Below are positions 18,433 through 27,488 of a DNA stretch of 64,000 nucleotides, piece after piece. The notes beneath the pieces are model-generated. The model worked only from the letters and a program-made list of their open reading frames with translations. It was not told where the DNA came from and did not search any database. Every line of letters starts with the position of its first letter. The stretch's first letter is position 1. Origin of the DNA: JBCCTX01 sp964652565 (GTDB lineage: Bacteria > Bacteroidota > Bacteroidia > J057); contig CAZZEC010000007.1 of the NCBI GenBank assembly GCA_964652565.1, forward strand, positions 10,905 to 74,904. Reading direction: 5' to 3'. Position numbers and translations under genes: made by a program.

Positions 18433-19302
18433 CTACCTTACCAACTCATACGCCACCACCTGATTATGGAAAAAGGTAGGAACTAATAGCAGGTTTTTAT
18501 CTATGATATAGTCAATATCTGCCGCATTGATTTCCGTGGCTCTCGTGTCCAGAAGTTGTATGCGCTGCCAGTCAGCGGTGATGTAAAAGACTTCTCCCCG
18601 CCAACTGGAAGCCAGGTAATCGCCATTGCCTACAGGAACTATACCATCGCCATGCCCCAGACTGTCTACCAGGATTTGCTGATCCATGGTTTCTCTGTCA
18701 ATAGATACCAATAAACTGCTGGTACTCGTGATCATGAGCAATCGATTTTCTTCTGCAAATAATCCATTGGGTCGTCCTAAATCTCCTTCTAGTATTACTT
18801 CCAAAGTTCCATCCTTGAGTTCGAAGAGTTTATTGCTGTCCGAACCTGTCGCGAATACATGTTTATTATGGACTGTAATGTCATTTAGGGTAGGCGTTCC
18901 TTCTACCACATATCGATTACTTATCGTTCCTGAAGCGATGTCAATTTCGACTACTTCATCGATATCCGCTACATACAATGAGTTATCTATAATTCCAATT
19001 CCTTTGGGACCGTTTAGACCTGTTATCCAGTCCAGTTCGATGATATTTCCTTCTAAATCCAATTGAGAAATAAATCCATTTCCATCCTTATCCCAGGGAT
19101 TCATGTTTACATTAGACACATAGATTACCTCTCTTTCCGGGTCATACAGTACGGATTCTGGTGTGCGCAATAGGGTGTCAGTTTGCCATACTTCTTGTAA
19201 GGAGGGGGTAGATTCTTCTGGAGTATCCGTTTGCTGGGTTTCGGGTTCAGTTGTACAGCATATTAAAGCAAAACATGTGATAGTAAATATTATGTGTTTC
19301 AT
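18433..19302 (-). CDS. SMP-30/NHL-like beta-propeller lipoprotein
   Basis: The 289-residue protein has a lipoprotein signal ending CFALICC and a Thr/Glu/Pro-rich linker (residues 17-33). The rest is a six-bladed-propeller-like repeat series: PESVLYDPEREVIYVSNV, LNGPKGIGIIDNSLYVADI, TLNDITVHNKHVFATGS, GRPNGLFAEENRLLMITS. These match the SMP-30/gluconolactonase/LRE superfamily, whose members are lactonases, phosphotriesterase-like enzymes or non-enzymatic sensors. The metal-binding residues of true gluconolactonases are not obvious, so an enzymatic role is uncertain. It is anchored to the outer or inner membrane by its lipid. Confidence 0.7.
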   Translation of the reverse strand: MKHIIFTITCFALICCTTEPETQQTDTPEESTPSLQEVWQTDTLLRTPESVLYDPEREVIYVSNVNMNPWDKDGNGFISQLDLEGNIIELDWITGLNGPKGIGIIDNSLYVADIDEVVEIDIASGTISNRYVVEGTPTLNDITVHNKHVFATGSDSNKLFELKDGTLEVILEGDLGRPNGLFAEENRLLMITSTSSLLVSIDRETMDQQILVDSLGHGDGIVPVGNGDYLASSWRGEVFYITADWQRIQLLDTRATEINAADIDYIIDKNLLLVPTFFHNQVVAYELVR

Positions 19303-19435
19303 GGTTTTGGTTGGTTATATGATATAAAGACGTTATTGAGTACTAAGTGAAGCAACATATTGTGGCACTCCATTTTGATTCTGAAAATTTAACATAATCT
19401 TATTTCTTTCTTTTTCAAGTATGATTTTCAGTTAA

Positions 19436-20101
19436 TTAAAAAAGTCCCATGTTCATTCTCACCCCTATTCCAACTATAAGCGTAATGGATCCAATCAGGC
19501 ACATGATAGAACCATGTCGTCGATCCCCTTTGCCATAGTAATATACTTTTTCTCCATTCGGTAGTGTTTTTTTAGAGGCAAACAGTATGTAGCCAATAAT
19601 GATCCCCAGCCCCCCCAATATTCCAATCAGAGATAACACATATCCACTCACAATAAGAAATGTAGGACTTTTTGCAGGCGTTGACAATTGCTGTATCCTT
19701 TCTTTTCTATAGGTATCGAGAAGGGTATCGTCGATGGATGCACCATGCTCTTTGAGAATTTTCTGTGCTAATTCATAATCAAAGTCGCTCCATTTATCAT
19801 ATTCCTTCAGGATCTGCCATAATTCATCATGAGTAAAATCATATAGGTAGTAGCTTTCATCAATAAATTCTAGTGAGGCTTTAGTATCCCTTTCAATCAC
19901 CTGTTCTGCATTGGTCAGGTCGGAGCGATCAATTTTTACTTCGTATTCTACCACTGACGTACTTCCGAAATAATATTCCAGTTCTGGTTTATTTTCAACG
20001 ATTTCCGCGTCTATACCCTGTCTGTATAAAAAATTCTGAAGTTCTTTCGCCCCTTGTTCAGTGGAAAATTTTCTCAATGTAAGCAAATCTTGTTGATTCA
20101 T
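19436..20101 (-). CDS. DUF2007-like signal-transducing protein with C-terminal membrane anchor
   Basis: The 221-residue protein begins with a small alpha/beta domain (LLTLRKFSTEQGAKELQNFL...GIDAEIVEN, residues 6-70) of the DUF2007/'putative signal transducing protein' type, a ferredoxin-like fold named from sequence only. A charged helical middle follows (80-140), then two hydrophobic segments (about 146-175 and 198-219). No partner gene is apparent. The function is unknown; the topology places the DUF2007 domain in the cytoplasm. Confidence 0.65.
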   Translation of the reverse strand: MNQQDLLTLRKFSTEQGAKELQNFLYRQGIDAEIVENKPELEYYFGSTSVVEYEVKIDRSDLTNAEQVIERDTKASLEFIDESYYLYDFTHDELWQILKEYDKWSDFDYELAQKILKEHGASIDDTLLDTYRKERIQQLSTPAKSPTFLIVSGYVLSLIGILGGLGIIIGYILFASKKTLPNGEKVYYYGKGDRRHGSIMCLIGSITLIVGIGVRMNMGLF

Positions 20102-20145
20102 ATAAGACTACACGTTTCAGATCATTACAAGTTACTAATTATCTA

Positions 20146-21051
20146 TCAAATGGGGTCCACAGTTCTATATGCCTCAAGGGTTTTTAGGGCTCCTTCCTTT
20201 CCAGTAACGCTGTTTCCGTGTTCTAATCCTACAAATCCGCTATATCCTTTATCATGTATATGTTGGAGTACGTTTTTGTAGTTAATCTCACCAGACATAG
20301 GTTCATTGCGTCCGGGTGTATCTCCCATCTGAATGTAGGCGATCTCATCCCATGCATAATCAAGGGTGGGTAATAAATTCCCTTCCTGGATTTGTACATG
20401 ATATACATCATAGAGGATTTTTACATGGGGACTATCTACAGCTTTGGCCAGAGCGTAAGCTTGTGGTACTGTATGCAGGAACATACCTGGATGATCAATC
20501 TTATGATTCATAGGTTCCATGACCATGACCATCTCATGTTGTTCATAAATATCAGAGATCCGCTTTAACAGTTCAATGGCATTGCCCATCTGGAAATCCA
20601 TAGGAAGCCTGTTATCTGCCTGTCCTAGCACATTGTGAACAATCTTTGTGTTCATCCTTTTGGCTATTTCTACAGAGGCTCGTACATCTTTCAACACTTG
20701 ATTGCGTAGATCCTTATTATTACCTGCAAAGGTTACTTCCGTAAAGGTGAGTGTCCCTACAAATTGACCAAATTCCATTTCCAACTTCTGTAACAAAGTA
20801 CTGATCCTTTCCTGATCTTGAGTGGAGCGATTTTTCAACATCGTATTTTCCCATGCTCGGAAGCCTTGATCGTATCCCCATCGGATTTGTTCCAGAGGGT
20901 CTGAACCGGCTGCAGCAGCAAATATTCCAAATTCCGGTGAAAACTTCATGTTGAAAGGAGTTTCCTGTGTTGGCAAAGCCCCTTTTGTAAGGCTGTATAC
21001 CATGCTAGCACCACCTAGCAGCGTGTTTTTTATGAAAGTATTGCGGTCCAT
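20146..21051 (-). CDS. Exported xylose-isomerase-like TIM barrel (hydroxypyruvate isomerase family)
   Basis: The 301-residue protein has a short leader (MDRNTFIKNTLLGGASMVYS) typical of exported Bacteroidota sugar enzymes. The body is an AP-endonuclease-2/xylose isomerase-like TIM barrel: WENTMLKNR, GTLTF, HNVLGQADNRLP, VMEPMNHKIDHPG, VKILYDVYHVQIQEGN, YIQMGDTPGRNEP and GYSGFVGLEHG. These hold the expected metal ligands (Glu, Asp/His, His and Glu). It is closest in pattern to hydroxypyruvate isomerase, but the natural substrate of exported homologues is unknown. The gene starts 2 bp after the stop of the PVC-type cytochrome gene, so the two are surely co-transcribed, and a sugar or sugar-acid oxidation pathway is likely. 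Confidence 0.78.
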   Translation of the reverse strand: MDRNTFIKNTLLGGASMVYSLTKGALPTQETPFNMKFSPEFGIFAAAAGSDPLEQIRWGYDQGFRAWENTMLKNRSTQDQERISTLLQKLEMEFGQFVGTLTFTEVTFAGNNKDLRNQVLKDVRASVEIAKRMNTKIVHNVLGQADNRLPMDFQMGNAIELLKRISDIYEQHEMVMVMEPMNHKIDHPGMFLHTVPQAYALAKAVDSPHVKILYDVYHVQIQEGNLLPTLDYAWDEIAYIQMGDTPGRNEPMSGEINYKNVLQHIHDKGYSGFVGLEHGNSVTGKEGALKTLEAYRTVDPI

Positions 21052-21053
21052 AC

Positions 21054-24000
21054 TTAATATATAAGGTCATTACCCAACAGAAAGGATACTAAGTCTACCA
21101 TTTCCTGTTCGGTCAGCAACTCCCCAAATCCACTTGGCATCATCGAGATGTCTTTTAACTCTATACTTTGTATATCTTTCCTTTGTAAACGTATGGATGA
21201 TTGAGGACCCAACCCCAGGACTAATGTTTCCGGGCTTTGTTTCTGAATGATCCCTAAATAGGTATTATTTTCCGTCTGGACTTCATAGGTTTCATATTCA
21301 CGGACGAAGCTTGCACCTGGATACAAAATGGCCTCTAAGATATCATGCGTAGAACGATCAGCTTGAATAGAGGTTAAATCCGGCCCTAGCTTTATCCCTT
21401 CCTCTCTCATAGTATGACAAGTCCAGCAAGTAGCTTTTCCGAAGTACAATTCTCTCCCTCTGGCTTCATCTCCGTGATGGAGTTTAGATTCCAGTGCAGT
21501 AATTCGATTCAGGCGTTCAGTTCTTACAGCATTGAGTTTTTCGATGAGTTGATCTACTTTTGGAGTAATTTCTGATGGATAATCTGCAAATACTGATCGA
21601 ATATTTTCTTCCGTAAAGTTGTCCAGAACGGGACTTTCCTGTAAAATGTCAATCAAACTTTGACCGGTCTCAAGAGCATAATCCCCTTTGAACAAGGGTA
21701 CAAGTAAGGGTAAGGTAAAATTATCTGCAACAGGTAAATATTGGCTGGCAATCTCGGTAACTTGTTCTTCCTCCAATCTTCCATTAACCAACATGCGAGC
21801 GATTCGCTGACGTATGGGTACGTTTTCGGTAGATTTGAGTTCAGAGAGCAAGAAATCGAAATGCTTTTGCTGAAATTCAGGATTAAACTCCACCAGGGAA
21901 GAAATAGCGTTCACTCGTATACCTACAGGATGGTCAACATTATCTGCCATTTGTGCTACGTCCAGAGCCATTTCTTCTAACCCATATAACCGCACTACAT
22001 CCAGAATAGCGGATATAACTTCTGGGTCATTCATTTGGGTTAATTCTGATTTCAGACTATTGATCCAGTGGGTTGGGAAGTCGGATTCATCACAGTTTGA
22101 CATACTTTTGATCAAAAATATTTTTTCATCTCTTGCAGATACCTTGAGTTGATTTGATACAAAAGTTTGAACCTCTGCATTACCACAAAAAGATACCAAG
22201 ACATTCTCTATTAATTGTTCCTCTTGTTCGGATAGGTTACCAGACGACATCATGTGATGTATTTCTTGAATGATAAAATTTGACCACTCAGGATGATGAG
22301 CTGCTACCCATAATGCCGTCTGTTGAAGATCCTGTTCATTACTTGTTAGAAATGGAAGGAACTGATCTACTTGAAGCGGTGTTCCAGATCGTTGATCCAG
22401 GGCTATCAGCGAGGCTTTACGGACCTTTGGGGAAGAGTGTTCCAATCCCTTAACGATAGGAAGGTGGGTGGGCATGGATATGAGCGCATAGGTGGCAGCA
22501 TGAAAAACAAATCTATCATCAGTATGAGTCGCTTCTAATAAAGCATCTATTGCACGAGAATCACCTATTTGTCCTAGCGCCGTAGCTGCCTGACGCTGCA
22601 CTGCAGGAATATGGTCGAGAAGAAGCTCAATAAGATCATCAGTTGCTTCCTGGTCTTTTGCTAATCCAGCCACACGCGCCGATGCAATTCGGACTTGTTC
22701 ATGATGATCTTTCAATCCCTTTCGCATGATAGAGAATGAGGAAGGAGTACCCATTCGGTATAATGCAAATACTACACGGGTCCGGATATCCTCAGATTCA
22801 GAATTAATTAATAATTGGGATAGCGACTCTACAGAGGCATCCCTTTTAGCTATTAAACCTTCCATTGCTCTATCTACAACAAAAGGTCTAGGGTCTTCGA
22901 TATATGAAATGAGATTATCTACATTCAAGCTTTCCCATTCAATATTGTTTCCATAGGGATCTTCGATTTTTGGTGCATCTTTCTTGCGGATGCGATAAAT
23001 CCCACCTTTTAGTTGGGGCTTGGAAACCTGAGATAGGGGACAGCCCAGAATAAACCAACCGCCTGTTTCTACAACTAATAGACTTCCATCTCCACTTTCC
23101 AGTACATCTGTGGGATGAAAATCTGTATTTTCTGTCCACAGAAATGCCTCATTTTCCAAAGTAAAACTACCCCCCGCTCGTTGAATGTTGTGTCGAAGCA
23201 CCTGGTGCGTATTGAACTGAACGGTGAAAAAATTGTCCTTAAAATCTTCTCCCAGAATAGTATTTCTATATCGTCCTATGCCAGAAGGGGCCACACGAGA
23301 ATACTGAGCCACGACTGGCATTAAGTCACCAGTTCTTGGCAATTGGTCTCTATCAATGACACCGCTTTCCTTCCCATAAATTCCACCCTCTGTCCAGTAA
23401 GTAATAGCATCTCTCAGTCCTCTTTGAGGATATACGAAGAATGTTTGAGTGCCTAGAACTTCTCCTGAAGGGGTAAACGCCAATTCTACAGGATTATTCA
23501 TCCCTCCCGCCGAAACCCACTGAAGATCAGACCCATCAGGACGTATTCTCCAGATTCTTGCTGTTTCACCTTTTAGTTGATTTCCCTTAAGGTTTGTAAC
23601 GTCAAACCCTTCTATAGCACTGGTCATATACAGCCATCCATCAGGACCCATAAATGGCCCAATCAAGCTATTGGCATTCACATTAAGGGTCCACCCAGAT
23701 AATATTATTTCTTTTTTATCTGCAATGCCGTCGTCATTTGTATCTGTAAGTTTGAGCAAATCAGGGGCAGAAGATGCATAAAGACTTCCTTGATAGAAAA
23801 CACCTCCCTGTGGGAAGCTTAGGCTATCGGCAAAAATAGTCGCCCTGTCATACAAACCATCTTCGTCTTCATCCCACAACAGTTTGATGCGGAATACAGG
23901 GGTATCTATAGCCTGCTGGCTGGTCTGATAAACATTTCCAATAGATTCAAAGACAAATAATCGACCATATTCATCTAAGGTAGCAAACATAGGGTAATCT

Positions 24001-24149
24001 ACCAGATTGGGTCCAGCTACAATTTCTACCTCATACCCTTCTTGCACATGGAGCGATATACTTGCATTTTCATTAGCGCATCCGAAGAGTAATATGATAC
24101 ATAACCCATAGATTCGGTTCCAGGTTGCTGTATATATAGTGTGGTTCAT
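21054..24149 (-). CDS. PVC-type cytochrome c / membrane-bound dehydrogenase with HEAT repeats
   Basis: The 1031-residue lipoprotein (lipobox LLFGC) has three parts. Residues about 30-380 form a beta-propeller of glucose/sorbosone-dehydrogenase or 'membrane-bound dehydrogenase' type (LFVFESIGNVY, YRNTILGEDF). Residues about 420-860 are alpha-helical HEAT-like repeats. The C-terminus is a class I cytochrome c with heme site C908-x2-C911-H912 and a distal PSGFGELLTEQEM Met region. This arrangement was described mainly in Planctomycetes and is common in marine Bacteroidota. It probably oxidises a sugar-like substrate and passes electrons to the periplasm. It is flanked by a DMFase-like gene upstream (34 bp) and the TIM-barrel isomerase downstream. 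Confidence 0.88.
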   Translation of the reverse strand: MNHTIYTATWNRIYGLCIILLFGCANENASISLHVQEGYEVEIVAGPNLVDYPMFATLDEYGRLFVFESIGNVYQTSQQAIDTPVFRIKLLWDEDEDGLYDRATIFADSLSFPQGGVFYQGSLYASSAPDLLKLTDTNDDGIADKKEIILSGWTLNVNANSLIGPFMGPDGWLYMTSAIEGFDVTNLKGNQLKGETARIWRIRPDGSDLQWVSAGGMNNPVELAFTPSGEVLGTQTFFVYPQRGLRDAITYWTEGGIYGKESGVIDRDQLPRTGDLMPVVAQYSRVAPSGIGRYRNTILGEDFKDNFFTVQFNTHQVLRHNIQRAGGSFTLENEAFLWTENTDFHPTDVLESGDGSLLVVETGGWFILGCPLSQVSKPQLKGGIYRIRKKDAPKIEDPYGNNIEWESLNVDNLISYIEDPRPFVVDRAMEGLIAKRDASVESLSQLLINSESEDIRTRVVFALYRMGTPSSFSIMRKGLKDHHEQVRIASARVAGLAKDQEATDDLIELLLDHIPAVQRQAATALGQIGDSRAIDALLEATHTDDRFVFHAATYALISMPTHLPIVKGLEHSSPKVRKASLIALDQRSGTPLQVDQFLPFLTSNEQDLQQTALWVAAHHPEWSNFIIQEIHHMMSSGNLSEQEEQLIENVLVSFCGNAEVQTFVSNQLKVSARDEKIFLIKSMSNCDESDFPTHWINSLKSELTQMNDPEVISAILDVVRLYGLEEMALDVAQMADNVDHPVGIRVNAISSLVEFNPEFQQKHFDFLLSELKSTENVPIRQRIARMLVNGRLEEEQVTEIASQYLPVADNFTLPLLVPLFKGDYALETGQSLIDILQESPVLDNFTEENIRSVFADYPSEITPKVDQLIEKLNAVRTERLNRITALESKLHHGDEARGRELYFGKATCWTCHTMREEGIKLGPDLTSIQADRSTHDILEAILYPGASFVREYETYEVQTENNTYLGIIQKQSPETLVLGLGPQSSIRLQRKDIQSIELKDISMMPSGFGELLTEQEMVDLVSFLLGNDLIY

Positions 24150-24183
24150 ATACTAAGATTTGTAAGTAGTTTGTATAAATAGC

Positions 24184-25665
24184 TCAATTTTGAATAGCTT
24201 GATCAAGCAGATTTCTAGTAATTGTTTGAACTCGTTCATCATTTTGTCTGAAATCGATACTATGACCAATGAATAACTCTCTGGGGTTTTGTGGATAGGG
24301 AAATCCAGGTGGAGTGGATAGGAGCATTGACCACCAGCAAGTAGCAGCATTAAACACAAAATTACCTTTGGGACCTTCATAGTATGTTGCAGCATATCGA
24401 CTGGTATCCTCAGCTCCTTCCAGTGCTCCTTCGGCGACCACTTCGAGTTCATCTATATCAGGTAAAGGATATCCATGATATTCCCAGCCTACAAGATCTG
24501 TTATCCCATCTCCTTTTTCCATATTTGTACCTTCAAACATCCAGTGATTGGGTTGTGTACATGTCCAGTCTGCCAGCCCAACTCCATACGATCGGGCCCC
24601 CATCAACCATTGTTCATCCTGAAAGAACTTTTTCCGACCCAGTATGCGATGAGAAGCTCCATTTGATGCCGCTTTCAAATAAATCTCTCCAGACAGAGAA
24701 TTGCCACTAAGAAATAATAGATTTATGCCCTCGTCCCTTGCATTACTCACATTTTCGTACATTTGTCTGGTCCAGTATTCGTCATGACCTACCGAAAGAA
24801 AACCTTTGGTTCTGAGTAGCCCCTCTCTATCTTCATGTGTATCCAAGTTGGATATGTAAGACACGTCATAACCTTGTTGCTCCATCCAAAAAGCAAGAGG
24901 AAACTCCCAGAGTAAAAACTCTCCTGAGCCATTGATATGAGGCAATAAAGTCGCAGGTAAGCTATTCATATAGAAGGTATAGGGTCGATCGAAGCTTCCT
25001 TCAGGGCCAGGCCTTGTATACCAAGGGGTGTATCCCCAATCTGCTTCCCAATCATATAGGGATCGCCAGGCGGGCCACCGGTTATAAGCCTGCCATGTAA
25101 AGTCAGAACATTGGAATAGGAAATCTGAATGACGTTGATCCTTTACGACGAATATTACATAGCTTTGCCATCCTCCAACCTCAGCGGTCAATTTTCCCAA
25201 ATATACGCCGCTCACCCAGTCAGAAGGAATTTGAAAGTCAAAACTTTTTTCCCAGTTACATTCTCTTACATTCTTTTCCCCATCTGGTGGCGTGGGTTGA
25301 GTGGTACCTTGGAAGGGTCCCAGAGAGGTCATTAATCTTCCACCTTTACCTTGGTAATAACCTAGTCTGTATATATCTACATTAAATGTCGAGATAGGAT
25401 CTGTACTTGCAAATACTTCCAGAAGCTGTCCGGCGTACAAACTAGTGTGAGAACAGTAAGCTTCCATTTGTTTTGTCCTGCAAAAGGTAGTCTCTGTCCA
25501 TGGCTCAGTAATACGACACGTATCTATGGGTACATGAGTGAGGAGCCAGTCTGTTGTACCTTCCTGTTTATTTTCTTCAATGATAGGATTCTCCTTTTCT
25601 GGACTATTACATCCACAAATAAAAAGAAGAATGATTAATGTTAAGTCTTCAAAAGAAGCATTCAT
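24184..25665 (-). CDS. N,N-dimethylformamidase beta-subunit-like lipoprotein
   Basis: The 493-residue protein starts with a lipoprotein signal (LIILLFICGC). It matches the large-subunit C-terminal domain of N,N-dimethylformamidase: YSHTSLYAGQ-type beta domain first (VFASTDPISTFNVDIYRLGYYQGKGGR), then an alpha/beta glutamine-amidotransferase-like part with GHDEYWTRQMYENVSNARDEG and LLFLSGNSL. True DMFases bind mononuclear iron through two Tyr and a Glu; suitable Tyr and Glu residues occur near HDEYW, but the assignment is not certain. Most exported homologues have no known substrate. It heads an operon with the PVC cytochrome and TIM-barrel protein, which argues for a role in a carbohydrate or amide oxidation pathway rather than DMF breakdown. 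Confidence 0.75.
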   Translation of the reverse strand: MNASFEDLTLIILLFICGCNSPEKENPIIEENKQEGTTDWLLTHVPIDTCRITEPWTETTFCRTKQMEAYCSHTSLYAGQLLEVFASTDPISTFNVDIYRLGYYQGKGGRLMTSLGPFQGTTQPTPPDGEKNVRECNWEKSFDFQIPSDWVSGVYLGKLTAEVGGWQSYVIFVVKDQRHSDFLFQCSDFTWQAYNRWPAWRSLYDWEADWGYTPWYTRPGPEGSFDRPYTFYMNSLPATLLPHINGSGEFLLWEFPLAFWMEQQGYDVSYISNLDTHEDREGLLRTKGFLSVGHDEYWTRQMYENVSNARDEGINLLFLSGNSLSGEIYLKAASNGASHRILGRKKFFQDEQWLMGARSYGVGLADWTCTQPNHWMFEGTNMEKGDGITDLVGWEYHGYPLPDIDELEVVAEGALEGAEDTSRYAATYYEGPKGNFVFNAATCWWSMLLSTPPGFPYPQNPRELFIGHSIDFRQNDERVQTITRNLLDQAIQN

Positions 25666-25914
25666 AACTGACAGGTTTTAAGTTTCCCAAGTACTATAAA
25701 TTACGAGAATTTGGAGAGGATTAATACTTAAGGAAATATTTATGGTGCTCGTTAAGATAGAGATAGTATCACTTAAAAAATAACATGCTTATCATTAAAA
25801 AATTCAATAGATTGAAATATGTATATGCATCCCAATGACTAATTGGTTTGAAAATAGCGATGCGCCACAAGTCTTACTATTAATGTATACAGATGTATTA
25901 TGTAAATCCATACT

Positions 25915-27462
25915 ATGAGCTTAATTAAAGTCAATATTTATACATTTCTCATGTTGTCATTTCTTGGGCTTTCAAATTTATGTCTGGCCCAAAAACGACC
26001 TAATATCGTTTTCATTTTATGTGATGATCATCGGTGGGATGCGGCAGGGTATATGGGACATCCCTTTTTGGAAACTCCCAACCTGGATAGAATGGCGAAT
26101 GAAGGACTGAGGTTTGAAAATGCATATGTAACTACTTCTTTATGCTCTCCAAGTCGAGCTTCTATCATTACAGGTCTGTATGCACATAATCATGGAGTGG
26201 TAGACAACTATCATCCTGTAGATTCATCTCTGACATTTTTTCCACAGGACCTTCAAAAGGTAGGTTATGAAACGGCATTCATTGGGAAATGGCATATGGG
26301 AGATTTAGATGACCCGCAAAGAGGCTTTGATCACTGGGTGGCATTTCGAGGACAGGGAACCTATTATCCTGATGGACATGGTACGAGTAGGGTTGTTCCT
26401 CAAACGAGGTATGATGGTTTTAATATCAACGGTGAGAAACGAGTACCCCAAAAAAAGTACATCACAGATGAGCTTACTGATTATGCGTTGGAATGGTTGG
26501 ATTCAAGAGAGACTAATGAGCGCCCTTTTTTCCTGTATATCAGTCATAAGGCTGTGCATTCAGATTTTGTACCCAGGGATGACATTAGAGATTTATATAA
26601 AGATGCTCCATGGACTCCGCCTTCCACTTTTGAGAATACCGCAGAGAATAGACAGAATAAGCCAAGATGGTTGATTGACCAACGAAATAGTCGTCATGGG
26701 GTAGATTATGGATACAATTTGGATACTTTTGATGTGGAGGCCTATTACAAACGATATTGCGAGGCGTTACACTCAGTGGATCAGAATGTTGGAAGAGTGA
26801 TAAAGTACCTGGAAGAAAGAGGCTTAGAAGAGAATACGCTGTTAGTTTATATGGGAGATAATGGATTTCAGTTTGGTGAGCATGGATTGATAGATAAAAG
26901 AACAGCATATGAGGCTTCTGTGCGCGTACCCTTGTTAATGTATTTCCCTGGAACGATAGAGCCTGCAACTGTGGTTTCTGAAATGGTAGCAAATATTGAT
27001 ATAGCTCCAACGTTTCTGGATGTTGCTGGAGCGAGTACTTCAGTAAAAATGGATGGGAAAAGTGCCTGGCCTCTAGTTACAGGAGATCCAGTTCGGTGGA
27101 GACAGTCATTGCTATACGAGTATTATTGGGAGTGGAATTATCCTCATACGCCCACAACATTGGCAGTTATTGGCAATCGATACAAATACATCCACTATCA
27201 TGGGATCTGGGATACAGATGAATTGTATGACGTTGTGAAAGACCCTCATGAGCAGCATAACCTCATTGTAAATAGTGATTATGATGAAATAGCTGATATG
27301 CTAAAATCTCAGTTATTTCAATTATTGACAGCGTCAGATGGATTAAAAATTCCTTTGCTTCCTGATCGAGGAAGGCAATTTTATCATCGCCATCCTGAAC
27401 GGTCTGCACCCGGATCATTTCCAGTCTGGTATTATGATGAGATGGAGCCTGTGAAGCACTGA
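25915..27462 (+). CDS. Formylglycine-dependent sulfatase (S1)
   Basis: The 515-residue protein has a signal peptide (LMLSFLGLSNLCLAQ). Metal residues DDHR (37-40) and the maturation site C77-SPSR (TTSLCSPSRASIITG) are intact, so Cys77 would be converted to formylglycine by an anSME or FGE. GKWHMGDLDDPQRGFDHW and YMGDNGFQFGEHGL are family active-site motifs. The sequence closes with a typical sulfatase C-terminal subdomain (ELYDVVKDPHEQHNL). It removes sulfate esters from carbohydrate, probably in the periplasm. Its pattern is nearest the iduronate-/N-sulfoglucosamine-sulfatase-like group, but the substrate cannot be fixed. It converges with the next sulfatase, 26 bp apart. Confidence 0.93.
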   Translation: MSLIKVNIYTFLMLSFLGLSNLCLAQKRPNIVFILCDDHRWDAAGYMGHPFLETPNLDRMANEGLRFENAYVTTSLCSPSRASIITGLYAHNHGVVDNYHPVDSSLTFFPQDLQKVGYETAFIGKWHMGDLDDPQRGFDHWVAFRGQGTYYPDGHGTSRVVPQTRYDGFNINGEKRVPQKKYITDELTDYALEWLDSRETNERPFFLYISHKAVHSDFVPRDDIRDLYKDAPWTPPSTFENTAENRQNKPRWLIDQRNSRHGVDYGYNLDTFDVEAYYKRYCEALHSVDQNVGRVIKYLEERGLEENTLLVYMGDNGFQFGEHGLIDKRTAYEASVRVPLLMYFPGTIEPATVVSEMVANIDIAPTFLDVAGASTSVKMDGKSAWPLVTGDPVRWRQSLLYEYYWEWNYPHTPTTLAVIGNRYKYIHYHGIWDTDELYDVVKDPHEQHNLIVNSDYDEIADMLKSQLFQLLTASDGLKIPLLPDRGRQFYHRHPERSAPGSFPVWYYDEMEPVKH

Positions 27463-27488
27463 TATTTGATTAAATGCTATGCTTATAG

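Noticed and set aside
24153..24452. A 99-codon minus-strand frame overlapping the end of the DMFase-like gene
   Set aside because: It is a different frame of the same strand with no recognisable domain and no separate start site.
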